Source: Bacillota bacterium
Lineage (GTDB): Bacteria; Bacillota; Bacilli; Alicyclobacillales; Alicyclobacillaceae
Length of the DNA: 12,122 nt
Assembly (NCBI GenBank): GCA_021816665.1
Contig: JAKAXI010000028.1
Coordinates: 1 to 12,122, forward strand
Direction of reading: 5' to 3'
The notes under the pieces were generated by a model. It was not told the DNA's origin. It ran no database searches and worked only from the letters and a program-made list of their open reading frames with translations. Made by a program: the position numbers and the translations under genes. Shown here piece by piece: positions 6,119 through 12,122 of this stretch. Position 1 is the first letter of the stretch; each line of letters opens with the position of its first letter.

Positions 6119-7236
6119 TACCTGGCTCCCTCCAACGTGCAAAACGCAACCGCGACTTTTGCTGCGGCCTCAATGTCAGCGATGCGGATGTGTTCCGACA
6201 CGGAATGGATGTCCTCGTAACCCACGCCGATGTTGATGGTCGGCACACCGTAACTGGTGTACATGTTTGCGTCGCTCCCACCTCCGCCTTCCGTCGGGTG
6301 AACGGTAAATCCGGCCTGTGCGAGCGCCTGCTCAGCTCTGGCTCGAACGGGATCTGCAGCGGAAAAGCGAAACCCGTCGTACATCTTCGTAGACGTAAAC
6401 TGAGCCTGGCCTCCGGCTGCAGTTGCGGCGGCAGTGAACGCTTGTTCGATCTGAGCCAGGGTCCGCTCAAGTTTCTCAGCGTTGCGACTGCGTGCCTCGC
6501 CAAGCAAGCGGACTCGGTCTGTGACAATATTGGTCGGACCGTCGGCTAAAAACGTGCTGACGTTGACTGTTGTCTCTGCATCGATTCGCCCATGCGGCAT
6601 TTGCGACACTCCCGCAGCAGCCATCTTGACCGCACTGACGCCGCGTTCAGGCGCCACACCTGCGTGCGCAGACTTCCCAGTAAATTCAGCCTCCCAGCGC
6701 ACTTGAGCAGGTCCTGCAACGACAAGGGTCCCAAGCGCTCCACCGGAATCAAGTGACAGTCCGTACTTTGCGTGAAGGCGACTACGGTCTAGATGCTTTG
6801 CTCCTTGCAGTCCGATCTCTTCACCGATTGTCAATACGACCTGTAGCGGACCGTGCGGCAACTGCTGTTCGACGATGTCTTTTACCGCTGTCAAAATTGC
6901 GGTGACGCCAGCTTTGTCGTCAGCGCCCAGCACTGTCGTACCGTCGCTCCAGACAACTCCATCAGCGTCCACACGTGGGTTCACTCCTTCGCCCGGGATC
7001 ACGGTGTCCATGTGCGCCGCGAGCATCACAGGCGGTAACGTATTGTCGCCGGGCAGCGTCGCAATGAGATTCCCCGTGGTGCCGCCCAGTTTCGTGCCAG
7101 CGTCGTCCTCCTCGACAACAAAACCGAGTGCTTCCAAACGCGCTCGGCAATAGGCAGCTACATCGTGCTCCTTCAGCGAATGACTCGAGGTCTTAACAAG
7201 GTCAAGAAATGTCGACAGCACATAAGATTGGTCCAT
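6118..7236 (-). CDS. M20 metallopeptidase, PepT-like (YqjE type)
   Basis: This is a 372-residue member of the M20 dizinc aminopeptidase/carboxypeptidase superfamily, closest in appearance to the peptidase T-like proteins such as B. subtilis YqjE. Metal and catalytic residues are in place: H75 and D77 (LAAHMDTV), D106 (LGADDKAG), the E139-E140 pair (TIGEEIG), D163 (SLDSGG) and H344 (EDIHSVSE). The dimerisation domain lies around 175-285 and includes GKSAHAG. The natural substrate is not known; a tri- or dipeptide is a family-based guess. ATG at 7236 is preceded by GAGGAG about 11 nt upstream and lies 23 nt after the carboxylase stop. B. subtilis has yqjE next to yqjC (epimerase) and yqjD (carboxylase), so the association is conserved, though no metabolic reason for it is evident. 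Confidence 0.9.
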   Translation of the reverse strand: MDQSYVLSTFLDLVKTSSHSLKEHDVAAYCRARLEALGFVVEEDDAGTKLGGTTGNLIATLPGDNTLPPVMLAAHMDTVIPGEGVNPRVDADGVVWSDGTTVLGADDKAGVTAILTAVKDIVEQQLPHGPLQVVLTIGEEIGLQGAKHLDRSRLHAKYGLSLDSGGALGTLVVAGPAQVRWEAEFTGKSAHAGVAPERGVSAVKMAAAGVSQMPHGRIDAETTVNVSTFLADGPTNIVTDRVRLLGEARSRNAEKLERTLAQIEQAFTAAATAAGGQAQFTSTKMYDGFRFSAADPVRARAEQALAQAGFTVHPTEGGGGSDANMYTSYGVPTINIGVGYEDIHSVSEHIRIADIEAAAKVAVAFCTLEGAR

Positions 7237-7259
7237 TTTCGGTATCGCTCCTCGCAGGA

Positions 7260-8801
7260 TTACAGTGGTATGTTGCCGTGTTTCTTCGCAGGCCGTGACT
7301 CCACTTTGCCCTGCAATAACTCCAGTGCTTCAAACAGTTTTCGACGCGTGTCGCGGGGGTCAATGACATCATCGACCATTCCGGCACCCGCCGCAACGTA
7401 GGGGTTTGCGAACTGTTCGCGGTACTCTGTAATTCGCTGGCTGCGCGCCGCAGCCGGGTCTGCGTGGTTCGCAATCTCCTTCGCGTAGATGATGTTGGCT
7501 GCCCCTTCGGGTCCCATCACCGCGATCTCGGAAGCAGGCCAGGCGTAGACCAAGTCAGCTCCGATCGCCTTGCTGTTGAGCGCCACATAGGCGCCGCCGT
7601 AGGCCTTTCGCAAGATCACCGTGATTTTTGGCACGGTGGCTTCGGAATATGCGTAGAGGATTTTTGCTCCGTGGCGGATGATTCCCCCGTGTTCCTGTTT
7701 GATACCAGGGATAAAACCAGTTACGTCTTCAAGGGTAACGAGCGGAATATTGAAGGAGTCGCAGAAACGAATAAAGCGCGCAATTTTGTCAGACGAGTCG
7801 ATGTCGAGACCACCCGCCATGAATTTCGGCTGGTTTGCAACAATGCCTGTCACGTAGCCGCCAATGCGGCCAAACCCAACGACCGCGTTGCGCGCAAAGA
7901 TCGGTTGAACTTCAAGAAAGTCAGAGTTGTCGACGAGGCGCGCGATGACATCCTTCACGTCATACACTTTCGTTCCATCGACAGGAACGATGTCTAACAG
8001 TGCCTCATCGGGCTCGATCGAAACGGGCGAAGCCGCATAGGGAGGCTTCTCGCGTTGCGACGATGGAAGGAACGACAAGAGGCGTCGGACGCCTGCAAGG
8101 GCCTCTTCTTCCGTGTCTGTGGCAAAATGCGCAACACCGCTCACGCGCTCCTGGACGCGCGCGCCGCCGAGGTCGTCACTCGAAATTTGCTCACCTGTCA
8201 CTGTTTCAATCACTTTTGGCCCGGTGATAAACATCTGGCTTGTCCCTTGGACCATAAAAATGAAATCTGTAATAGCGGGGGAATAGACTGCGCCACCCGC
8301 ACAGGGACCGAGAATGACGGAAATTTGCGGAATCACGCCAGAGTAAATGGAATTGCGGTAAAAGACGTGGCCGTAGCCGTCAAGTGACACTACGCCTTCC
8401 TGAATGCGCGCGCCACCCGAGTCGTTCAGTCCGATGATCGGCGCGCCGTTTTTTGCCGCTAAATCCATGACGTTGGCGATCTTTTGCGCATGTACTTCGC
8501 CAAGTGCGCCGCCAAACACGGTAAAGTCCTGCGCAAACACATAGACCGTCCGCCCATCGACTTTGCCGTATCCTGTGACGACGCCTTCACCTGGCGCATC
8601 GACCGTGTCCATCCCGGGGTACTTGGCGCGCGTTGCGGAGAACGGGTTCAACTCGCGGAAAGTGCCTTCGTCGAGGAGTTCTTCGATCCGTTCGCGCGCA
8701 GTCAATTTTCCCTTTTCGTGCTGGTGCAACACCCGCAGATCTCCACCGCCGAGTTCAACTCTGCGGCGTCGGTCTTGAAGCTCGTACAATTTATCTTCCA
8801 T
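7260..8801 (-). CDS. acyl-CoA carboxylase carboxyltransferase (propionyl-CoA carboxylase beta type; YqjD-like)
   Basis: The 513-residue protein transfers carboxyl from carboxybiotin to an acyl-CoA; context suggests propionyl-CoA to (S)-methylmalonyl-CoA. It has both crotonase-like halves. The N-terminal half has LNDSGGARIQEGV (125-137) and the oxyanion segment GPCAGGAVYSP (166-176). The C-terminal half has the second oxyanion segment AYGGAY (400-405) followed by WPASEIAVMGPEGAANI. The C-terminus KKHGNIPL is typical. The residue after AYGGAY is V406; actinobacterial and human propionyl-CoA carboxylases have Asp here, so substrate choice is uncertain. Methylmalonyl-CoA decarboxylase alpha (MmdA) has a similar sequence, but no membrane subunit is nearby. 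The biotin carboxylase/biotin carrier partner is also not in the window. ATG 8801 has GGAAGGGGG about 8 nt upstream and overlaps the preceding gene by 11 nt; ATG 8822 is less likely. Confidence 0.92.
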   Translation of the reverse strand: MEDKLYELQDRRRRVELGGGDLRVLHQHEKGKLTARERIEELLDEGTFRELNPFSATRAKYPGMDTVDAPGEGVVTGYGKVDGRTVYVFAQDFTVFGGALGEVHAQKIANVMDLAAKNGAPIIGLNDSGGARIQEGVVSLDGYGHVFYRNSIYSGVIPQISVILGPCAGGAVYSPAITDFIFMVQGTSQMFITGPKVIETVTGEQISSDDLGGARVQERVSGVAHFATDTEEEALAGVRRLLSFLPSSQREKPPYAASPVSIEPDEALLDIVPVDGTKVYDVKDVIARLVDNSDFLEVQPIFARNAVVGFGRIGGYVTGIVANQPKFMAGGLDIDSSDKIARFIRFCDSFNIPLVTLEDVTGFIPGIKQEHGGIIRHGAKILYAYSEATVPKITVILRKAYGGAYVALNSKAIGADLVYAWPASEIAVMGPEGAANIIYAKEIANHADPAAARSQRITEYREQFANPYVAAGAGMVDDVIDPRDTRRKLFEALELLQGKVESRPAKKHGNIPL

Positions 8802-9660
8802 TAGATTCGCCCCCTTCCACATCAGTGGCTGTATCCGTCCTCTGGCAAAACTCAGTCAACGCGCCATATGTAGACTTTGGGTGTACGAAGCCGATCAGCT
8901 TGCCTTGTCCGCCTGGACGAGGTTTTTCGTCGATTAACCGACAACCCGCAGCTGCAGCGGCCTTCAGGGCCGCCGCTACATCGTCGACGGCGTACGCAAT
9001 GTGGTGAACGCCAGGCCCGTGCGTGTCAATGAACTTCGCAATTGGACTGTCGGCACGAGTAGGTTCAAGGAGTTCAATGTCCACGTCGCCGACCGGAACA
9101 AACACTGCCCGGACGCCTTGATCCGGAATTTCCTCCTCGTGGATAGCGCGTAGACCAAGGACCCCAGTGTAGAACGGCAGAGCCTGTGCAATCGACTTCA
9201 CAGCCACCCCGATGTGGTCGACGCGTTGTGTTGCCGTAGCGACAATGGGCCAATCGTTCACTCCCGTCAACCGGATGTGTGTGCGGATGTACTCGGCCAT
9301 CCGTTGAATCGTCGATCCGGGTGTGAATACCTCCGCCACACCTGCCTCTTTGAGTAGCGCAATGTCTTCCTGCGGAACAACGCCGCCACCGATCACCAGA
9401 ATGTCGTCTGCATGCTGCTCACGCAGCAATCGCACCACTTCCGGGAACAACGCTAAGTGTGCTCCGGACAGACTCGAGAGGCCGATGCATGCGACATCCT
9501 CCTGGATAGCCGTCGCCACAATTTGTTCCGGTGTTTGCCGCAGTCCTGTGTAGATGACCTCCATGCCTTCATCCCGCAGGCCCTGCGCGACCACGAGTGC
9601 CCCTCGGTCATGGCCGTCTAACCCCGGTTTTGCGATGAGAACTCGAATCGGCTGTGGCAC
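8791..9660 (-). CDS. fusion: methylmalonyl-CoA mutase B12-binding subunit and methylmalonyl-CoA epimerase
   Basis: One uninterrupted frame of 289 residues carries two enzymes' parts. Residues about 1-130 are the cobalamin-binding small subunit of methylmalonyl-CoA mutase, with the base-off motif D15-x-H17-x2-G20 (KPGLDGHDRGALV), GLSSLSGAH (60-68) and VIGGGVVP (89-96). After a short linker (about 131-147), residues 148-273 form a vicinal-oxygen-chelate epimerase: DHIGVAVKSI with H149, IELLEP, GPGVHHIAYAV with H219/H220, and LTEFCQ with E270. The epimerase converts (S)- to (R)-methylmalonyl-CoA, the true mutase substrate, so the fusion joins two consecutive steps. GTG at 9660 is chosen because AGGGAAGG lies 7 nt upstream and the B12 domain then begins directly; ATG 9678, overlapping the previous stop as TAATG, adds six residues and lacks a ribosome site. 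The last 15 residues are polar and probably disordered. Confidence 0.93.
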   Translation of the reverse strand: MPQPIRVLIAKPGLDGHDRGALVVAQGLRDEGMEVIYTGLRQTPEQIVATAIQEDVACIGLSSLSGAHLALFPEVVRLLREQHADDILVIGGGVVPQEDIALLKEAGVAEVFTPGSTIQRMAEYIRTHIRLTGVNDWPIVATATQRVDHIGVAVKSIAQALPFYTGVLGLRAIHEEEIPDQGVRAVFVPVGDVDIELLEPTRADSPIAKFIDTHGPGVHHIAYAVDDVAAALKAAAAAGCRLIDEKPRPGGQGKLIGFVHPKSTYGALTEFCQRTDTATDVEGGESNGR

Positions 9661-9667
9661 TTTGTCA

Positions 9668-9675
9668 CCTTCCCT
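9668..9675 (-). promoter_or_regulatory. ribosome binding site deciding the GTG start of the mutase-epimerase fusion
   Basis: The minus strand reads AGGGAAGG followed by 7 nt and GTG. The site lies just downstream of the TAATG junction, so the ATG in TAATG is too early to use it. This favours GTG at 9660. Confidence 0.7.
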
Positions 9676-9677
9676 CA

Positions 9678-11336
9678 TTAAAAGATCGGCGGCTGGTATT
9701 CGCCAAAGACAGAACGCAGTACATTGCAGATCTCGCCAATCGTCGCGTACTTGCGGACTGCGTCAACGATATACGGCATCAGGTTGGCCGACTCGCCTGC
9801 AGCTGACCGCAATTTCTCGAGTGCGTCAGTATATTCGGCAGCAGAGCGATCTTCACGCAGCTTTGCCAGCCGTCGTGCTTGTTCCTCTCCGAGCCGTGGA
9901 TTGACACGCAGAAGGTCCGGCTCAACTTCGTGATCAACCTTGAACTTGTTGACGCCCACGACGACCTCGTCACCGCGCTCAATTGCGCGTTGCATGTCAT
10001 AGGCAGCCTTGTGGATCTCCTGCTGCATATATCCTTGTTCAATGGCAGCTACCGCGCCGCCAAGTTGGTCGATGTAGTCGATGTACTGCCAAGCGCGTTC
10101 TTCTACGGAATTTGTCAGAGACTCCACGTAGTAACTGCCACCAAGCGGATCGACGGTGTCAGCAACACCGCTCTCGTAGGCGATAATCTGCTGTGTGCGC
10201 AGAGCAATGCGAGCCGAATCCTCCGTTGGCAACGCGAGGGCTTCGTCACGCGAGTTGGTGTGCAAACTCTGCGTGCCGCCGAGCACAGCGGCCAACGCCT
10301 GCAAGGTCACTCGCACAATGTTGTTGTCCGGTTGTTGCGCTGTCAGCGTGCTCCCGCCGGTCTGGGTGTGAAACCGCAGTTGCATCGACCGCGGGTTTTT
10401 GGCGCCAAAGCGCTCTTTCATGATGTGTGCCCACATCCGTCTAGCTGCGCGAAACTTGGCAATCTCCTCGAAAAAGTCGTTGTGCGCATTAAAGAAAAAT
10501 GACAGTCTGGGTGCAAAGTCGTCAACGGCAAGACCTGCGTCAACTGCACTCTGCACATACGCAATCGCGTTCGACAGTGTAAAGGCGACCTCTTGAACCG
10601 CAGTCGAACCTGCTTCACGGATATGGTAACCACTAATGGAGATGGTGTTCCAGTTGGGGACGTCGCGCGCGCAGAAGTCAAAGATGTCCGTGATCAATCG
10701 CATCGATGGTTTCGGCGGGAAAATGTACGTCCCGCGGGCGACATACTCCTTGAGAATGTCGTTCTGCACCGTGCCTGACACACGAGTCCATGGAACCCCC
10801 TGGCTTTCAGCGACCACCAAGTACATGGCAAGCAACACCGATGCCGGGGCGTTAATCGTCATCGACGTGCTGACTTGATCAAGTGGGATTTTGTGAAACA
10901 GCGTTTCCATGTCCAAACGTGACGAAATCGACACGCCCACTTTCCCTACTTCCCCGCGCGCAAACGGGTCATCGGCGTCATAGCCGATCTGTGTCGGCAA
11001 GTCAAAAGCTGTGCTTAGGCCGGTCTGACCCTGAGAGAGGAGGTAGCGAAAACGCGTATTTGTCTCCTCCGCAGAGCCGAACCCAGCATATTGGCGCATC
11101 GTCCAGTAACGACCTCGGTACATCGTCGGCTGAATCCCTCGCGTGTATGGGAATTCGCCGGGAAAACCCAGTTGTTTTATGTATGAATCTTCATCCACCA
11201 TGGCAGCAGTAGGGACGTACAGGCGCTCAACGGGCACGTCGGAGTGGTTGACAAACTCTGATTTACGTTCTGCCCGCTTGGCGACGGCGTTCTCCACATT
11301 CGCTTGCCATGCCTGATACCTGTCGTGGAGTGTCAC
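9678..11336 (-). CDS. methylmalonyl-CoA mutase, large (catalytic) subunit
   Basis: This subunit holds the substrate-binding TIM barrel of adenosylcobalamin-dependent methylmalonyl-CoA mutase, which turns (R)-methylmalonyl-CoA into succinyl-CoA. At 552 residues it is the barrel-only form; the B12 domain is encoded separately, by the next gene. Specificity residues agree with methylmalonyl-CoA rather than isobutyryl-CoA: Y83 in [12 protein letters not shown] (Y89 of the Propionibacterium enzyme; Phe in isobutyryl-CoA mutase), R201 in [13 protein letters not shown] (R207; Gln in isobutyryl-CoA mutase) and H238 in [12 protein letters not shown] (H244). [16 protein letters not shown] and [18 protein letters not shown] are also typical. 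The start is GTG at 11336, with AGGAGG 7 nt upstream; the frame is open to 11444, but the extension overlaps lipB and is not conserved in character. The stop shares bases with the following ATG (TAATG). The reactivating G-protein gene meaB is not in the window. Confidence 0.95.
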   Translation of the reverse strand: MTLHDRYQAWQANVENAVAKRAERKSEFVNHSDVPVERLYVPTAAMVDEDSYIKQLGFPGEFPYTRGIQPTMYRGRYWTMRQYAGFGSAEETNTRFRYLLSQGQTGLSTAFDLPTQIGYDADDPFARGEVGKVGVSISSRLDMETLFHKIPLDQVSTSMTINAPASVLLAMYLVVAESQGVPWTRVSGTVQNDILKEYVARGTYIFPPKPSMRLITDIFDFCARDVPNWNTISISGYHIREAGSTAVQEVAFTLSNAIAYVQSAVDAGLAVDDFAPRLSFFFNAHNDFFEEIAKFRAARRMWAHIMKERFGAKNPRSMQLRFHTQTGGSTLTAQQPDNNIVRVTLQALAAVLGGTQSLHTNSRDEALALPTEDSARIALRTQQIIAYESGVADTVDPLGGSYYVESLTNSVEERAWQYIDYIDQLGGAVAAIEQGYMQQEIHKAAYDMQRAIERGDEVVVGVNKFKVDHEVEPDLLRVNPRLGEEQARRLAKLREDRSAAEYTDALEKLRSAAGESANLMPYIVDAVRKYATIGEICNVLRSVFGEYQPPIF

Positions 11337-11343
11337 ACAGTAC

Positions 11344-11349
11344 CCTCCT
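11344..11349 (-). promoter_or_regulatory. ribosome binding site deciding the mutase GTG start
   Basis: A consensus AGGAGG lies in the 28-nt gap after lipB, 7 nt before the GTG at 11336. It supports this start over any codon further upstream within lipB. Confidence 0.75.
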
Positions 11350-11364
11350 CTGGTGGAGACCCTG

Positions 11365-12060
11365 TTAGATGAAATCAACCTCAAACACGCGCCCAAACGC
11401 AGCAAAAAGGCGCTGCTCCCAGTCTGCAAAGGACGGCGCCGCATCGGGGCCTAGTTCCTGTGCGACGGATGTCACGCCTTTATCGTGTAATCCACACGGT
11501 ACAATCGTAGCAAAGTGGGCCAAATTTGTTGTGACGTTGAACGCGATCCCGTGTGTCGTCACAAATTCCCCAGTCGCTCGGCGTCTCGCGCGCACACCAA
11601 TCGCGCAGATTTTGGCGTTTTTGACCCACACGCCCGGATAGCCGTCGGCGCGGTGCGCCTCTATCCCTGCCGTGGCAGCAGCCTCAATTGCTGTCTCTTC
11701 GAGCATCTCCACGTATCGCCGAATTCCATTGCCCCACGGCTCAAGGTGCAGCACCGGATACATGACGACTTGGCCGGGCCCATGGTAGGTGACGTCTCCA
11801 CCGCGATCAATATGCCGTACGACCATCCCCAGTTCTGCCAACTCTTCAGGCGAAGCGAGAATGTTTGCTTCCGAGCCGCTCTTTCCGATGGTCAGCGTAG
11901 GTGGATGCTCCACCGCGTACACTGTCTGCTGTTCGTCCTGCATGTTGAGGAGAGCGCTTGCGCGCCCTTGCTGGATCGAGAGCGCGTCGTCGTACGCCGT
12001 GCGTCCCAGGGAGACGGCACGCACCTGTGTGAGTGTCGGACGATGTTGAGGCGACGTCAT
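11365..12060 (-). CDS. lipB: octanoyltransferase (lipoate-protein ligase B)
   Basis: LipB moves octanoyl groups from acyl carrier protein to lipoyl domains of 2-oxoacid dehydrogenases or GcvH in the cytoplasm; lipoyl synthase then adds sulphur. The 231-residue protein shows the signature [12 protein letters not shown] (86-97), the catalytic lysine K150 (KICAIGVR), HGIAFNV (170-176) and the acyl-carrying cysteine C189 in [13 protein letters not shown]. These fit LipB rather than LipM or LplA. B. subtilis relies on LipM/LipL instead, so this is a lineage difference. ATG at 12060 overlaps the stop of an upstream reading frame as ATGA, with a modest GAGG about 10 nt upstream, which suggests coupling. 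The gene lies 28 nt before the mutase gene; a link to branched-chain 2-oxoacid dehydrogenase, a source of propionyl-CoA, is inferred. Confidence 0.95.
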   Translation of the reverse strand: MTSPQHRPTLTQVRAVSLGRTAYDDALSIQQGRASALLNMQDEQQTVYAVEHPPTLTIGKSGSEANILASPEELAELGMVVRHIDRGGDVTYHGPGQVVMYPVLHLEPWGNGIRRYVEMLEETAIEAAATAGIEAHRADGYPGVWVKNAKICAIGVRARRRATGEFVTTHGIAFNVTTNLAHFATIVPCGLHDKGVTSVAQELGPDAAPSFADWEQRLFAAFGRVFEVDFI

Positions 12061-12122
12061 TTCTGCGTCGCCTCAATACCCGCCTGCCGAGTAGACTGAA
12101 GTGGGAGGCCATTCGCTCGCCC
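12057..12122 (-). CDS. C-terminal end of an unidentified upstream gene (partial)
   Basis: A reading frame open from the window edge ends in TGA at 12059-12057, overlapping the lipB start as ATGA. The 21 visible residues end in [11 protein letters not shown]. They are too few and too plain to identify. The case for a real gene is the 4-nt overlap, usual in tightly coupled operons, and the absence of another sensible frame. A bkd or lip gene would fit the context but is a guess. Confidence 0.4.
   Translation of the reverse strand, partial: GRANGLPLQSTRQAGIEATQK

Noticed and set aside
5725..6549. Plus-strand open frame of 274 codons
   Set aside because: It lies antisense to the Nudix and M20 peptidase genes, both with intact motifs. 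Its translation is rich in Arg, Cys and Ser, has no recognisable domain, and is best explained by the GC-rich codon pattern of the opposite strand.
7260..8801. Methylmalonyl-CoA decarboxylase alpha subunit (sodium pump)
   Set aside because: Sequence resemblance exists, but there is no membrane beta, gamma or biotin carrier subunit beside it, and the epimerase and mutase neighbours favour a carboxylase. Kept as an alternative only.
9879..10502. Plus-strand open frame of 207 codons
   Set aside because: It is fully antisense to the conserved core of the mutase large subunit, with no domain or good ribosome site.
11337..11444. 36-residue N-terminal extension of the mutase large subunit
   Set aside because: It overlaps lipB and lies upstream of a consensus AGGAGG-GTG start that gives the usual length.
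12061..12122. Cobalamin riboswitch or main operon promoter for the mutase cluster
   Set aside because: The region upstream of lipB is an open frame ending in an overlap with lipB, and no B12-box-like sequence was seen; the operon start is probably outside the window.

Overview
The window is a gene-dense stretch of a Gram-positive, endospore-forming bacterium (Bacillota, class Bacilli). The support is a sporulation gene (spoIIM), a DacF-type carboxypeptidase, and a gene order close to the Bacillus subtilis yqj/yqk-spoIIM-xerD-drm-dacF region. The GC-rich codons and the split methylmalonyl-CoA mutase would fit an Alicyclobacillus-like lineage, but that placement is inference. Every convincing gene is on the minus strand, so the window is read from high to low coordinates. 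Gaps are short and there are several 1-11 nt overlaps. I see no rRNA, tRNA, CRISPR array or mobile element, and no gene-free stretch over 300 bases.

Right part (12122-6118), carbon metabolism. The tail of an unidentified gene overlaps lipB (octanoyltransferase). Then come the large subunit of methylmalonyl-CoA mutase, a fusion of the mutase B12-binding subunit with methylmalonyl-CoA epimerase, a biotin-dependent acyl-CoA carboxylase carboxyltransferase (propionyl-CoA carboxylase beta type), and a PepT-like M20 peptidase. Carboxylase, epimerase and mutase together turn propionyl-CoA into succinyl-CoA. The nearby lipB suggests a link to lipoylated 2-oxoacid dehydrogenases that make propionyl-CoA from branched-chain amino acids.

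Middle (6118-2931), nucleotide and DNA maintenance plus sporulation. A Nudix ADP-ribose pyrophosphatase overlaps an endonuclease Q-like PHP nuclease. SpoIIM follows, behind a candidate sigma-E promoter, then a small RNHCP zinc-ribbon protein and a short single-pass membrane protein in the place of B. subtilis yqzK. No fur gene is present here, although B. subtilis has one.

Left part (2838-1). XerD recombinase and phosphopentomutase (deoB/drm) are followed by a small DUF1540 protein, a perfect 15-bp hairpin, and the first 126 codons of dacF, cut by the window edge. The purine nucleoside phosphorylase gene that sits between drm and dacF in B. subtilis is absent.

Most start sites were reassigned from Shine-Dalgarno spacing and family lengths; several are GTG or TTG. 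I found no clearly new biological system. The most notable items are the mutase-epimerase fusion, the hydrophobic specificity residue in the carboxylase, the hairpin before dacF, and the local rearrangements of a conserved neighbourhood.
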